Assembly: GCA_900542905.1 (NCBI GenBank)
Contig: UQPF01000005.1
Span: 1 to 64,000, forward strand
Origin: an uncultured Collinsella sp.
GTDB lineage: Bacteria; Actinomycetota; Coriobacteriia; Coriobacteriales; Coriobacteriaceae
Direction: 5' to 3'
Length of the DNA: 64,000 nt
In this document: positions 31,795 to 40,588 of the stretch, piece after piece
Layout of the letters: each line of letters begins with the position of its first letter
How positions within the stretch are numbered: the first letter of the stretch is position 1
The notes under the pieces: generated by a model
The model's database searches: none
What the model was told of the DNA's origin: nothing
The model's input: only the letters and a program-made list of their open reading frames with translations
Position numbers and translations under genes: made by a program

Positions 31795-32865
31795 CTAGAA
31801 CAGACCCTCGGCCGATAGCGAGGTCAGGCAGTCGATAAGCCTGTCGTTGTCCTCCTCTGTGATGGCACCGATGTGCCCGATGCGGAACACCTCGTCGCAC
31901 AGCGCGCCTCCGTTTGGGCACAGCCACATGCCGTACCCGGTTTTGGCGCGCTCGATGATTGCCTTCGCGTTGCTCGCGGGGCAACGGAGCGCCGTCACTG
32001 CATTGGAGGGGTTCTCGGGGACCATCTCGAGTGTGGTGCTCGTCAGGGCGTCGCGCACGGCCTTCGCGCGCGACGCGATCTCGGCGCGCTCCGCGTCGAT
32101 CCCGCGCGCCTCGATCGACCTCAAACGCGCATTGATCTCAAGCAGCGTGTTGACAGCAGGCGTCCAGGGAGTCTGCCCACGCTCGCCGTTGCGCAGGGCT
32201 TCCTTTAGGCTCAAGTAGGAGCAAACCTCGGGATTCTCCGCTACCCTTTCCTGTCCGCGCGGCGAGAGAGCCATGAGGGAGATGCCCGGGTGGCAAGCTA
32301 GCGCCTTTTGCGAACCCGTCAGCACCACGTCGGCGCCGAGAGCCGCCATGTCAATCTCTTCGGCGATGAACGCGCTCACTGCGTCGACGATCAAGAGCAT
32401 CTCGCGTTCGCGGCAAAACTCGGATAGGAGCCTCATGTCGTACAATAGTCCCGACGAGGTCTCATGCATGTTCACGAGCAACGCACCGCAGCCGGATTCC
32501 ACCGCATCCTCGAGGTTTTTCCGCGTGACCTGACGCCCGAACTCAAGCTTAATCTCGTTGACGTTGTGCCCGTGAAGTTGGCATAAGTCGACGAACCTCT
32601 GCCCGAAACTGCCGCCATTGACCACTGCAACTCGCTCAGCGGGCGCTAAGACACTCATCACAGCAGCCTCCATAGCGCCTGTGCCAGAAGCCGTTAGAAA
32701 CACGCAGCGTGAATCCTTGGGTGCGGACAACAAGTCCAACATAATGCGCTCGTTCTCTAGCATTACCTGAGAGAACTCTGGTGTGCGGAAATAGGGTGCG
32801 CTCTTGGCTGAAACTTCCAGCACCTCGCTGGGACTCATAACCGGACCAACGGTGAAGTTAAGCAT
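31795..32865 (-). CDS. Class V aminotransferase (PhnW / alanine-glyoxylate aminotransferase-like)
   Basis: A PLP enzyme of 356 aa. It opens LNFTVGPVMSP, has the phosphate-binding TASGTGAMEAAV, the cofactor Asp in LLIVDAVSAF and the Schiff-base Lys in LTGSQKALACHPG, the pattern of 2-aminoethylphosphonate and alanine-glyoxylate aminotransferases. The ATG at 32865 has AAGGAG at seven bases; the ATG six bases earlier is too close to it. No phosphonate mutase gene is visible, so the substrate could be another keto compound attached to a phosphate or CDP group. Confidence 0.88.
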   Translation of the reverse strand: MLNFTVGPVMSPSEVLEVSAKSAPYFRTPEFSQVMLENERIMLDLLSAPKDSRCVFLTASGTGAMEAAVMSVLAPAERVAVVNGGSFGQRFVDLCQLHGHNVNEIKLEFGRQVTRKNLEDAVESGCGALLVNMHETSSGLLYDMRLLSEFCREREMLLIVDAVSAFIAEEIDMAALGADVVLTGSQKALACHPGISLMALSPRGQERVAENPEVCSYLSLKEALRNGERGQTPWTPAVNTLLEINARLRSIEARGIDAERAEIASRAKAVRDALTSTTLEMVPENPSNAVTALRCPASNAKAIIERAKTGYGMWLCPNGGALCDEVFRIGHIGAITEEDNDRLIDCLTSLSAEGLF

Positions 32866-33694
32866 CTGCATTCTCCTTAGTGTCTTCGTTCACGCACCAT
32901 GCCTTCAGGCAGTGCGTCTGTCTTTTGTCCTCCGGCGGCAGCTGCATGTAATCCCCGTAGCACTTGGTCAGGTATTCGTCCCAGCAGCCCATGGCGGGGA
33001 ACATGTGCTCCTCGAACTCAACCTCGACCATGTCCTCGTAGCCTTCCTTGGGAAGCGACCACCCGTGTTTGGCCAGTCCGAGTACGCTGCTGACGCGGCT
33101 TGCCGCGTCGTAACCAGGCTCGGTTGCAACGCGCTCAGCCATTGCCATCATCTTCGTCTTTGCGTGCTCCGGATTAAGAAGCGCTTTGGCTGCGTTCTTT
33201 ATGAAGCGTTTTCCCATTGAGTCCGAATTATGATTGGCGCTCGACCAAACGCTTGCACGCGAGGCCTTGTTCATGCGGACTTGCATGCGCTCAATCTCGC
33301 TCTCGTCAGAAGAAACGCCATCCATAACGAAAACATCTATCCAGAGCATTTGATCCATGACCCCTTCATAGGTAGGCTCTTGAGCTCTAATACTTTCGGT
33401 GCAGAACTTGCGCCAGGGGTAAACAAACGGGCTGTTCTCGGGGCCAACGAGCCTGAGTCCAGCCGGCAACTCGCCAGCAAGCGTTGCAAGACGATCGTAA
33501 TCGGGGCGCGGCATACAGACGTCGATATCGTCATCCCAGGGGATGAATCCCTTGTGGCGAATAGCGCCAAGCAAAGTGCCGGCTGTAAGTGAGTATCGAA
33601 GGCCGTGTTCGGAGCAAAAGGCATCAAACGCTTCAAGAAGCTCCAGCTCCTTCTGGTGTAGCTCTTCGATAGAGAGCGGGGTGATGTTACTCAT
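32858..33694 (-). CDS. LicD family phosphotransferase, first copy
   Basis: A 278-aa LicD-family protein with TAGTLLGAIRHKGFIPWDDD at about 40-59 followed by IDVCMPRPDYDRL, all canonical. It should transfer a phosphorylated alcohol or amine from a CDP carrier to a capsule sugar. Its stop overlaps the aminotransferase start, and its start overlaps the flippase stop by eight bases; GGAAGGG precedes the ATG. Confidence 0.9.
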   Translation of the reverse strand: MSNITPLSIEELHQKELELLEAFDAFCSEHGLRYSLTAGTLLGAIRHKGFIPWDDDIDVCMPRPDYDRLATLAGELPAGLRLVGPENSPFVYPWRKFCTESIRAQEPTYEGVMDQMLWIDVFVMDGVSSDESEIERMQVRMNKASRASVWSSANHNSDSMGKRFIKNAAKALLNPEHAKTKMMAMAERVATEPGYDAASRVSSVLGLAKHGWSLPKEGYEDMVEVEFEEHMFPAMGCWDEYLTKCYGDYMQLPPEDKRQTHCLKAWCVNEDTKENADA

Positions 33695-34931
33695 GCAACT
33701 TTCCCTTCCTTAAACATTCAATCAGCGCAAACCCCCTGGTTCCAAGTAGCGCGACCTCGGCTATGCAGCGGATTACGCAGATCGCGAGCAAAGATGACCG
33801 GCCGAGAAGCGCCATCGCGAGGAGCAGAGCAGCGTTAATAACACCTGAGGCAACAGTCGAGGCGGTAAGTTCGTTGACCTTACCCAAAGCGCCGAGTACC
33901 GGCCAGCCAATCAAGATCGAATAGAAAGAGAGCGGCAGGACAGGGCTGAGGGCAACCATGACCCAAGAACCCGCAACGTAGCCCTGTCCGCCAAGTAGAA
34001 AAAACACCTGCGGGGACAGCAGGCAATACGCAACGGTGCCGACCAATAGGGCGGGAGCTGCCATAATCGCCATCTTCCTAACAGCGCCCAGATCCCGATG
34101 CGCCACAACATGGGGATACAGACTGCTGGATATTGGAGAATAGAGCGCTTGAACCGCGCTCACGGTTGTGAGGGCGAGCGACCAGTACGCGATTTCCGTC
34201 GGGTCGGTGAGCACGATTCCCACGACGAAAGTGGTGAACCCCGAGACAAGGGTGGTGCCGATGTTCGACACGCAATACACGGCAGATCTCTTTAGCTCAG
34301 CCAAGGCGTTTCGGAAGCCACCGAAGGAAACCCGCACGCCGTAGCGGGTTCGAACGGTCATGAAGCTCCAGATAAGCGCTACCAAGCCGCCCAGGGCATC
34401 CGCAACTGCGACGAGCAGAAGATCCTGCGGTCCATGGACCACCAGAAGAGTCAGGCCGACCGTGATCACCTTTGCCGCGAAGAAACGCGTGGTGAGCGGC
34501 TCCATGTCCTCAAAACCTTGAAACATGAAATCCGGTAGCAAGGCCCTGAGCACGGTGGAAACATAGGCAATCAGTACATACCCCATATTGTCCCAGAGCA
34601 GTGGGATGAACTGGGCGACGACCACGACGACCGCGCACAGGCCGGCGGCGAGGAGAAGACGAGCGAGCTCTATGGAGCCGAGCAGGCGTGAAAGGACCTC
34701 GCAGTTGTCCCTCAGGTCGACGACTTGCTTTGTTCCGGAAAGCATGAAACCGAAGTCAGCGAGCGTCTGGACGATTCCCATGAACGACAACACGTAGGCA
34801 TAGACGGCGTAGCCACCCGTGCCCAGCACGCGCGTGAGGTACGGCACGAGGATGAGGGGGAATACGTACTTAAGTACTTGTAATCCGTACTGCCAAATTA
34901 TGTTTTTGGCGAGTGTGTTACTGCTTTTCAA
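33687..34931 (-). CDS. Wzx-type oligosaccharide flippase
   Basis: A 414-aa polytopic membrane protein of the MATE/MOP polysaccharide transporter group, with about twelve hydrophobic spans. The typical start NIIWQYGLQVLKYVFPLILV leads to PYLTRVLG, then FMFQGFEDMEPLTT. It should flip lipid-linked repeat units to the outer face. The start is a TTG at 34931 without a good ribosome site, so the exact N-terminus is uncertain. Confidence 0.88.
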   Translation of the reverse strand: MKSSNTLAKNIIWQYGLQVLKYVFPLILVPYLTRVLGTGGYAVYAYVLSFMGIVQTLADFGFMLSGTKQVVDLRDNCEVLSRLLGSIELARLLLAAGLCAVVVVVAQFIPLLWDNMGYVLIAYVSTVLRALLPDFMFQGFEDMEPLTTRFFAAKVITVGLTLLVVHGPQDLLLVAVADALGGLVALIWSFMTVRTRYGVRVSFGGFRNALAELKRSAVYCVSNIGTTLVSGFTTFVVGIVLTDPTEIAYWSLALTTVSAVQALYSPISSSLYPHVVAHRDLGAVRKMAIMAAPALLVGTVAYCLLSPQVFFLLGGQGYVAGSWVMVALSPVLPLSFYSILIGWPVLGALGKVNELTASTVASGVINAALLLAMALLGRSSLLAICVIRCIAEVALLGTRGFALIECLRKGKLHE

Positions 34932-35049
34932 TATCTATATCAACCCAAACAAATTTCAGTTTTCGTTTCTATTCGAGCTAAAGCGCAAGGCAATAAAGAG
35001 CGGGTGCCTGAGCCCTTAAAGCGAAAGCGACGCCAGCCGCCAGAGGACG

Positions 35050-35340
35050 CTATCGACTTCCAAAAGAACATTCTCGGGATGGCCCATTCGCCTTCATCAA
35101 CTCGGTAGCAAAAGCAAAAAAGCAGCGAGATTCTTCGTCAACGAGCGCGACCGTGAGGTTTGCAAACAAGATACCGAGCTGATAGAGAGTCTGGTCATAC
35201 ATCCTCTGGTGAAAAGGAAAGGCCAATGTCCGGCGCAAAGCAAGCATGGCTTCGATCGTGAAGTACCTGTCTATAGACCTCTTGCTCGACAGGCTGTTCG
35301 AGGTTAACGAGTCAACTTGCTTTTGGTATGAGTAGTCCAA
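35050..35340 (-). CDS. Hypothetical protein, probably a gene remnant
   Basis: This 96-codon frame lies between flippase and polymerase genes, where a glycosyltransferase would be expected. It encodes a plausible helical protein (RYFTIEAMLALRRTLAFPFH, LGILFANLTVALVDEES) but has no recognisable motif and no clear ribosome site. A 3' end of a lost gene is as likely as a real small gene. Confidence 0.35.
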   Translation of the reverse strand: MDYSYQKQVDSLTSNSLSSKRSIDRYFTIEAMLALRRTLAFPFHQRMYDQTLYQLGILFANLTVALVDEESRCFFAFATELMKANGPSRECSFGSR

Positions 35341-35378
35341 TTCGTCGATGGTCGACCCCTGAACCTCAGCACGATCAT

Positions 35379-35552
35379 TTATGTCCGCACAGTGTCCTCA
35401 AACCACCCATCTTTGAGAAGCTCTAGGCCTTGCCGCGTCTCGCGATCGAAGATCCTTCCCCATGCAACGCCGCTCGAGTGTTTCGTCCCCACAGAAATGA
35501 CCCGCCCGAGCTCGCTGATATAGCGGGGAATAATCACGGTGATGTCGACCAA
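35379..35552 (-). pseudogene. Second gene fragment in the capsule locus
   Basis: In one minus-strand frame ending at a TAA at 35379, about 57 codons read as a coherent protein end: VDITVIIPRYISELGRVISV, HSSGVAWGRIFDRETRQGL, LLKDGWFEDTV. The frame has no proper start or ribosome site. The family is not recognised; decay of a capsule gene is the likeliest explanation. Confidence 0.4.
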
Positions 35553-35647
35553 AAGTGTTGCAGGTCATAAGTCGTGGAGCTCGGGCGAGGAACGTTAAGT
35601 GGTGGCCGAAACCCGGGTAAGCGCTCCCTGGCCACGCAGATTCAGGA

Positions 35648-35698
35648 GGTCCATCCGAAGCCCCTCGCGTGTGGTACGCGAGGGGCTTCGGATGGACC
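35648..35698. repeat. Perfect 23-bp inverted repeat with five-base loop
   Basis: The arms 35648-35670 and 35676-35698 are exact complements (GGTCCATCCGAAGCCCCTCG... and its reverse) around GTGGT. No T run follows. It lies 62 bases beyond the end of the polymerase gene, in the decayed stretch of the capsule operon. Confidence 0.85.
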
Positions 35699-35760
35699 GA
35701 ATGCTTGGCGATCCTCCCGAGATTGTTCAACACTAGTCCCATTTAACAATCCTCATGAAT

Positions 35761-36816
35761 CTAAACAAGCTGCCAGAAAAAGGAAAAAGGAACGACACCG
35801 TGCCATTGCGGCCGGTAGACCATAATTACTACAAAAAACACGGCCGTAACTGCGCATATGCCGTAAACGAGGAGGAACTTGAGCTTTGTATCGATCTTTC
35901 GGAATCGCAGCGCCACGTATAAGACAAGGAAAAACGAGGTAAACGTCGTCAGCCTCTGGAAGATGTTCACGAAGCAAGCGAGGAACTGGAAGACGACCTG
36001 GAGCATGGATCCATGAAAAAGAACCCTCTCCTCCCTGTCGTCATCCGAAGCCCCCACCCCAAACAAATGGGAAACGACAATCAGCAAAGCGTCCATGGCG
36101 GTCATGATCGGCGCCGCGAGCGCATTCCCCCCCGACCACGAGGACATGCTATACGTCGAGTACTTGTCAAAGTTCTTCTCAACGAAGCTCCACACGACAT
36201 CAGGGGAAAGGGCCAAAGCCAACGCGACGACGCCATAACCCAGCATGACTTTCTTTGTCGGTGCGAGCGCCGAGAGCGGAATGAGCGCGAGCATGACGAT
36301 GGCGGTCGAGTGAAACAGGGAGCCGAAAATGACCGCCGCAGCGAAACGGATCCTCTTCCCGGACTCCAGCCAAGGTATCGCCGCGATGATGATTGCGGCG
36401 GCGATACCTTGGCGCATGAGGTTCATAAAGGAGGCGTACGTCAGAAGTGTCACATAGAGGAAGAGTGCGAGCACGGGATTGCAGTCCGACTTATAGACCA
36501 CATACCCGACGCAGGCGGTCATGACCGCACTGGTGAAGAGAAGAAGGAGCTGCGGATTGGGGCTGACCACGTTCAAGGCCCGGAGGAGGTACAGGAACCC
36601 GGTTTCATACCAGGAGTGTGCCATCCACGCCGTCAGGTAAGCGTTCCAGTACTGGAGCGTATCCACTCCGACCGCATAGCTTCTCAGGCCGGAGAACGCG
36701 AACAAGACCAGGCAGGCCAAGATGATAAAGCATCGTCTCTCAGCATCCCCGCGCGACACGCCCGTGATTACACCGAGAACGAGAATCACGACTATTTCCA
36801 TCAGATAAATCGTCAT
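35761..36816 (-). CDS. EpsG-like capsule polymerase
   Basis: A 351-aa membrane protein with about ten hydrophobic spans and the EpsG-type segment SGLRSYAVGVDTLQYWNAY (about 40-60), followed by LLLLFTSAVMTACVGYVVYK and a central LMRQGIAAAIIIAAIPWLE. These are features of Wzy/EpsG polymerases, which join repeat units outside the membrane. The ATG at 36816 overlaps the stop of the GT4 gene as ATGA; an upstream extension was discarded. Confidence 0.82.
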   Translation of the reverse strand: MTIYLMEIVVILVLGVITGVSRGDAERRCFIILACLVLFAFSGLRSYAVGVDTLQYWNAYLTAWMAHSWYETGFLYLLRALNVVSPNPQLLLLFTSAVMTACVGYVVYKSDCNPVLALFLYVTLLTYASFMNLMRQGIAAAIIIAAIPWLESGKRIRFAAAVIFGSLFHSTAIVMLALIPLSALAPTKKVMLGYGVVALALALSPDVVWSFVEKNFDKYSTYSMSSWSGGNALAAPIMTAMDALLIVVSHLFGVGASDDDREERVLFHGSMLQVVFQFLACFVNIFQRLTTFTSFFLVLYVALRFRKIDTKLKFLLVYGICAVTAVFFVVIMVYRPQWHGVVPFSFFWQLV

Positions 36817-37907
36817 GCGCGCCCAATCACCTTGAGATAATCGGTTCGAATCGACTTGGCGATCGAGGGCCACGAAAACAACTCCGCAACGCGACGTGAG
36901 GCCAGGGCCATCTCCGCATAGGCCTCAGCAGAGCTGGCAGCGGCGACGATGGCTTCCCGCACGGATTCGGGAGAAAGGTCGCAGACCCATCCGGCTCCCT
37001 CTGCGAGGATGACGTCAGACATGTTGGTACCCGGGGTTACCACGCATGGCAACCCGTAGGCGCACGCCTCGAGCAGACCCATCGGCATCCCCTCGTAGCG
37101 TGATGTGAGGAGAAAGATGTCCGCGGCGCGCAGAACCGCATCCTTCGCATCCCCGTATACAGGGCCGCGAACGGCAACAACGTCTGAAAGCCCCGCGGCC
37201 TGTAGCTTTTTCTCCATCTCATTTGAGAAGCCGTTGACGGAGTTGCCGTAAATCGAGAGATGGAAGCGCGGTGAATCCGCGCGAGCATTCAACGGAGTAA
37301 GTGCTTCGAGGAGGATGTCCAATCCCTTTTGATAGGGCTCCACTCTGCCAACGAACACAATTTCAGGCACGTCGCCATGCCACGACTCCCGATGAGGGCG
37401 CTCCTTGGGCACTTCTATGCCGTTCGGCTCGATGAAGCTGTTCCGGTTCCATTTCTCGCCGGACTCATCGCGTTCCTTCTCGGTAAGGTAGTGGATCGCA
37501 GCGGCGCCTTGAGCGAAACGGTTGTAGAAAACGGCGTTGCAGATTCGTTTCTTAAAGGTTTTCTTCCCCTGGTCTCCGCTCGTGAGGGCGCAGTGCGGCT
37601 CTATCACATATGGTATACCCGAAGACAGCACGCCCAAGAGGGTCGCGTTGGGATGAAACGCATAAAAACCCTCGAAAACGATTAGGTCAGGGCCCCAGAT
37701 TCGACTGGTGAAATCTTCAATGTTGAAAGCAAAGTCGTTAGGGTTCCTGTAGAAAGGAAGACCCCTCCATTCTTCGCGCTCGACAGGTCTCATGTTATAC
37801 CAGACAACCTCTTCGAGTTCGGATAAGGCCCCGATCAGTGCAGGCACACAGTACGTAGGGCCCGCGAAGCCCTCAAACTCAAGGTTCGAGAGAAATAGAA
37901 TCCTCAT
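36813..37907 (-). CDS. GT4 family glycosyltransferase
   Basis: A 364-aa GT-B fold enzyme. The N-terminal domain opens RILFLSNLEFEGFAGPTYCV; the C-terminal domain has FVGRVEPYQKGLDILLEAL and the nucleotide-sugar binding RYEGMPMGLLEACAYGLP with its E-x7-E spacing. It is a cytosolic or membrane-associated enzyme that adds a sugar to the capsule repeat unit. Donor and acceptor cannot be told. It starts 12 bases after the GT2 gene. Confidence 0.92.
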   Translation of the reverse strand: MRILFLSNLEFEGFAGPTYCVPALIGALSELEEVVWYNMRPVEREEWRGLPFYRNPNDFAFNIEDFTSRIWGPDLIVFEGFYAFHPNATLLGVLSSGIPYVIEPHCALTSGDQGKKTFKKRICNAVFYNRFAQGAAAIHYLTEKERDESGEKWNRNSFIEPNGIEVPKERPHRESWHGDVPEIVFVGRVEPYQKGLDILLEALTPLNARADSPRFHLSIYGNSVNGFSNEMEKKLQAAGLSDVVAVRGPVYGDAKDAVLRAADIFLLTSRYEGMPMGLLEACAYGLPCVVTPGTNMSDVILAEGAGWVCDLSPESVREAIVAAASSAEAYAEMALASRRVAELFSWPSIAKSIRTDYLKVIGRA

Positions 37908-37919
37908 TCAGCCTCAATC

Positions 37920-38690
37920 CTAAATCCTTTTAAGCACCGCGTGCGTCAGCTGCCAGAACAGACAATACGCGGAATAGACTGGGTTTATCTTCTCCACTTT
38001 TCGGTAGGCGTTCCACGTGCGGGAAACTGCACGGAATTTATTAGCGGAGCGGGAGCCGCCATGTTTCCTGTTCTTTGCAAGCACCTCGTCGAGGCCGCCG
38101 GCTGGAACGCCACTCTTGAGGACCTGGAGCCAGACGACCATGTCTTCAGGGAAATCGAACGAATCCCCGAAATCGGGACAAACGAGAAGACTCAGGGGTA
38201 TTTTCGAGAGGTCGAACGCGATGGTATGGCTGCAGGTCACGGTGTTCTTGAGAAAACCGTCGTAGTCGATGCTCTTGGGTACGTGTACGTAATTCCTATG
38301 CTGTCCGTCAGACTCAATGGTCTCATACGAGGTGAAACACATCCCCAGACCACAATCCCGCATGTACGCAAGCTGGTGATCAAGTTTATCCGGAAGCCAT
38401 GCGTCATCGGCGTCCATGAACGCGACGAAATCGCCGGAAACGTGTTCGATACCGGTATTGCGCGACTTAGCCGCACCAACGTTGTGCTCGTTGGGATGAA
38501 CCGAGATACGACGATCCTTATTCTCGTATTCCTTCGCAAGTCGAAGAGATGCGTCCGAAGAGCAATCTTCGACCACGATGAGCTCCCAGTTCTTATAGGA
38601 TTGAGAAAGAACGGAGTCGAAGGTCTCGACAAGATACGGCTCAGCATTGTAGAGGGGCATAATGATTGAAACCAGGGGAGAATCGGTCAT
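37920..38690 (-). CDS. GT2 family glycosyltransferase
   Basis: A 256-aa GT-A enzyme: VSIIMPLYNAEPYLVETFDS at 7-26, VVEDCSSD, and the DXD-type MDADDAWLPDKLDHQL. It should transfer a sugar onto the lipid-linked capsule precursor. GGGGAAG lies close upstream, overlapping the end of the priming transferase gene. Confidence 0.93.
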   Translation of the reverse strand: MTDSPLVSIIMPLYNAEPYLVETFDSVLSQSYKNWELIVVEDCSSDASLRLAKEYENKDRRISVHPNEHNVGAAKSRNTGIEHVSGDFVAFMDADDAWLPDKLDHQLAYMRDCGLGMCFTSYETIESDGQHRNYVHVPKSIDYDGFLKNTVTCSHTIAFDLSKIPLSLLVCPDFGDSFDFPEDMVVWLQVLKSGVPAGGLDEVLAKNRKHGGSRSANKFRAVSRTWNAYRKVEKINPVYSAYCLFWQLTHAVLKRI

Positions 38691-38693
38691 ACG

Positions 38694-39527
38694 TTACTTC
38701 CCCCTCCTCATCGCCTTGAACGTTTTTACGAACACGCGGGTATCCAACCCGAGCGACTGATGGCGCACATAAAAGAGCTCACGAGCTTGCCTCTGACCAC
38801 TTCTCCACGTGGATTCATTGCGGTCAGTCGCAGCCCACCAACCGGTGATGCCAGGCTTACATGCGAGCACCTCATCGCGTGCATCGCCGTATTCATACGT
38901 TTCCTCAAGTGTTACGGGACGAGGGCCAATGACGGATAAATCACCCGAGAGAACGTTAATGAATTGAGGAAGTTCGTCCAACGAAGTGCGGCGAAGAAAG
39001 CGGCCTACACGCGTGATTCGGGGATCATCGTCAACCTTCTGTTCGCGCTGCCATTGCGCCAACTGCTCGGGAGTCATGTACTTCTCAGGATGCTCGTGAG
39101 CATCAGAGACCATGGTTCGGAGTTTGAAGATATAGATAGGCTTGCCGCCCTTACCGACTCGCTTTTGGCGAAAAAACGGCTTGCCGGGAGAGTCAATCTC
39201 TATGGCGATGCATGCAGCTACGACGGGGATAGCCAATACCACACAGACGCCAGCAGAGAACACGATGTCAAAGGCTCGCTTGAAGGCAAAGTAGCCTGGC
39301 CCACCTTTCTTGGGAGCAGCAGCATTGGGATCGGCAGCGGGTGCCTTATAGCTTCCTGTCGCTACGAAACCTTGCGCCGGAGCAGGGTTCTCGACGGGAG
39401 GCGGAAATTCCGTCGCCACAGGAGCATGAGAGCCATTCTGCCGATCAATGACTTGACCGATCATTGACGTACCACAAGGAACATCAGTTATATATTCAGT
39501 TTTATTCGACACGTTCTCTTCCAACAC
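38694..39527 (-). CDS. Priming undecaprenyl-phosphate sugar-1-phosphate transferase
   Basis: A 277-aa bacterial sugar transferase that starts capsule synthesis by loading a sugar-1-phosphate onto undecaprenyl phosphate. After an Ala/Pro-rich N-terminus (1-75) come FKRAFDIVFSAG, one membrane helix, PFFRQKRVGKGGKPI, FKLRTM and the C-terminal RRTSLDELPQFINVLSGD and IGPRPV blocks. The start shown is a GTG without a clear ribosome site, so the N-terminus is uncertain. It lacks the extra helices of WcaJ/WbaP. Confidence 0.92.
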   Translation of the reverse strand: MLEENVSNKTEYITDVPCGTSMIGQVIDRQNGSHAPVATEFPPPVENPAPAQGFVATGSYKAPAADPNAAAPKKGGPGYFAFKRAFDIVFSAGVCVVLAIPVVAACIAIEIDSPGKPFFRQKRVGKGGKPIYIFKLRTMVSDAHEHPEKYMTPEQLAQWQREQKVDDDPRITRVGRFLRRTSLDELPQFINVLSGDLSVIGPRPVTLEETYEYGDARDEVLACKPGITGWWAATDRNESTWRSGQRQARELFYVRHQSLGLDTRVFVKTFKAMRRGK

Positions 39528-39578
39528 TTCGTTCCCGGGTCGGGGATCCTCCCTGTTCTGTGTAGCGACCGTCTGCAG

Positions 39579-40124
39579 CTAGGCGATCGCCTTTTTAAAG
39601 TTGCGCATGACGCGCTGCTCGTTTGAAAGAACGGCAAGGCCAACGCGGGTGGTTACGCGCCGGCCGCACAGGTCGAGCTCCAAATAAGCAGTGCACTTGC
39701 GTCTATTAATGGTTTTGATGAGGCCTTCGTGGCCCAGCAGTGGACCAGCCGTTACTACGACCTGGTCGCCGTTTTTTAGGGCCTCACTCATGGGCACTAC
39801 GCGGTCTCCCCTATGCGTAAAGCTGCTTATGAGTTGGGCCTCTTCTTTTGCCAGCGGCACAAACTGACCGTCCTGGGCAAGCACCCGGGCAAAGTCGTCC
39901 ATGCGCAGCAGATACTGTTGCACGGTGCGAGGGTCTGACGTATCGCAGATGAGATAACCGGGGAACAGAGGCTTGGTCGTGTTGACCCATTCGCCGTGTA
40001 CCTTGATCTCGGTTTGATATTGGGGATAAAAGAGCTCTTGCATGGCACCAACCGGCACCATGCGCTCAATGCGCTCGCGCATTACGTCTTCGCGACCGTT
40101 AATGACCTGGATCACATAATACAC
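39579..40124 (-). CDS. loaP: LoaP-like NusG paralogue (operon-specific antiterminator)
   Basis: A 181-aa NusG-family protein. It has the NGN domain start YYVIQVINGRED, the segment KPLFPGYLICDT typical of NusG/RfaH-type proteins, and a C-terminal KOW domain (NGDQVVVTAGPLLGHEGLI). LoaP proteins bind a hairpin in the nascent leader and keep RNA polymerase transcribing long polysaccharide operons, and this is the first gene of one. Start: GTG at 40124, nine bases after AAGGGG; earlier GTG codons are too close to it. Confidence 0.88.
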   Translation of the reverse strand: MYYVIQVINGREDVMRERIERMVPVGAMQELFYPQYQTEIKVHGEWVNTTKPLFPGYLICDTSDPRTVQQYLLRMDDFARVLAQDGQFVPLAKEEAQLISSFTHRGDRVVPMSEALKNGDQVVVTAGPLLGHEGLIKTINRRKCTAYLELDLCGRRVTTRVGLAVLSNEQRVMRNFKKAIA

Positions 40125-40328
40125 GAGCACCACCCCCTTGCTGTCTTACGTGTGGCTCACGGGGTTTGGGTATGGCTTCGCCAGGGCGCTTGTGCGCGAA
40201 GGCGCTCCATATTCAAACCCTGAGCCCAGTTAGACAAGCACGTGGCTCTGCCCCACCGTGAACGGTATGTATAAGTGCAGTTGCTCGAGACGCGGACGTG
40301 TATCGCAAAATGACCGCGTCCCCAGCTT

Positions 40329-40376
40329 ACTGCGTGCGGGCCAGTCAAGCGGGTACAAAACTGGACCGCACGCAGT
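40329..40376 (-). promoter_or_regulatory. Hairpin in the capsule operon leader
   Basis: A 17-bp stem pairs 40329-40345 with 40360-40376 (ACTGCGTGCGG-type arms, one mismatch) over a 14-base loop. It lies in the untranslated leader of loaP, about 205 bases before the start codon. LoaP regulation is known to need a leader hairpin; that this one serves is inference. Confidence 0.55.
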
Positions 40377-40582
40377 CAGCTGCAGGACTGCTACGTTTTG
40401 GCATGCGAACTACCAGAATTTGCATCTCATAAATAAATCAACGCAAATTAAAAGAGCCACATGACTTCTTTATTGGAGCTCGTGGTGTTTCTGGCACCGC
40501 CGTTACGGCCGGATGCTGATCGACCCTGCGCTTTGTGACTTGCTGGAGCCGTGAGCACAGTTGAACCCATGTAACGTTAGTT

Positions 40583-40588
40583 ATCCTA
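40583..40588 (-). promoter_or_regulatory. Extended -10 promoter of the capsule operon
   Basis: The minus strand reads TG-C-TAGGAT, an extended -10. The -35 region (CAGTTT, 16 bases upstream) is poor. It is the best promoter candidate between tRNA-Ala copy 3 and loaP. Confidence 0.45.

Noticed and set aside
35398..35742. Two open frames, one on each strand, sharing the peptide HPKPLA near 35650-35700.
   Set aside because: The shared peptide is produced by the perfect inverted repeat, which reads the same on both strands; neither frame has a ribosome site.
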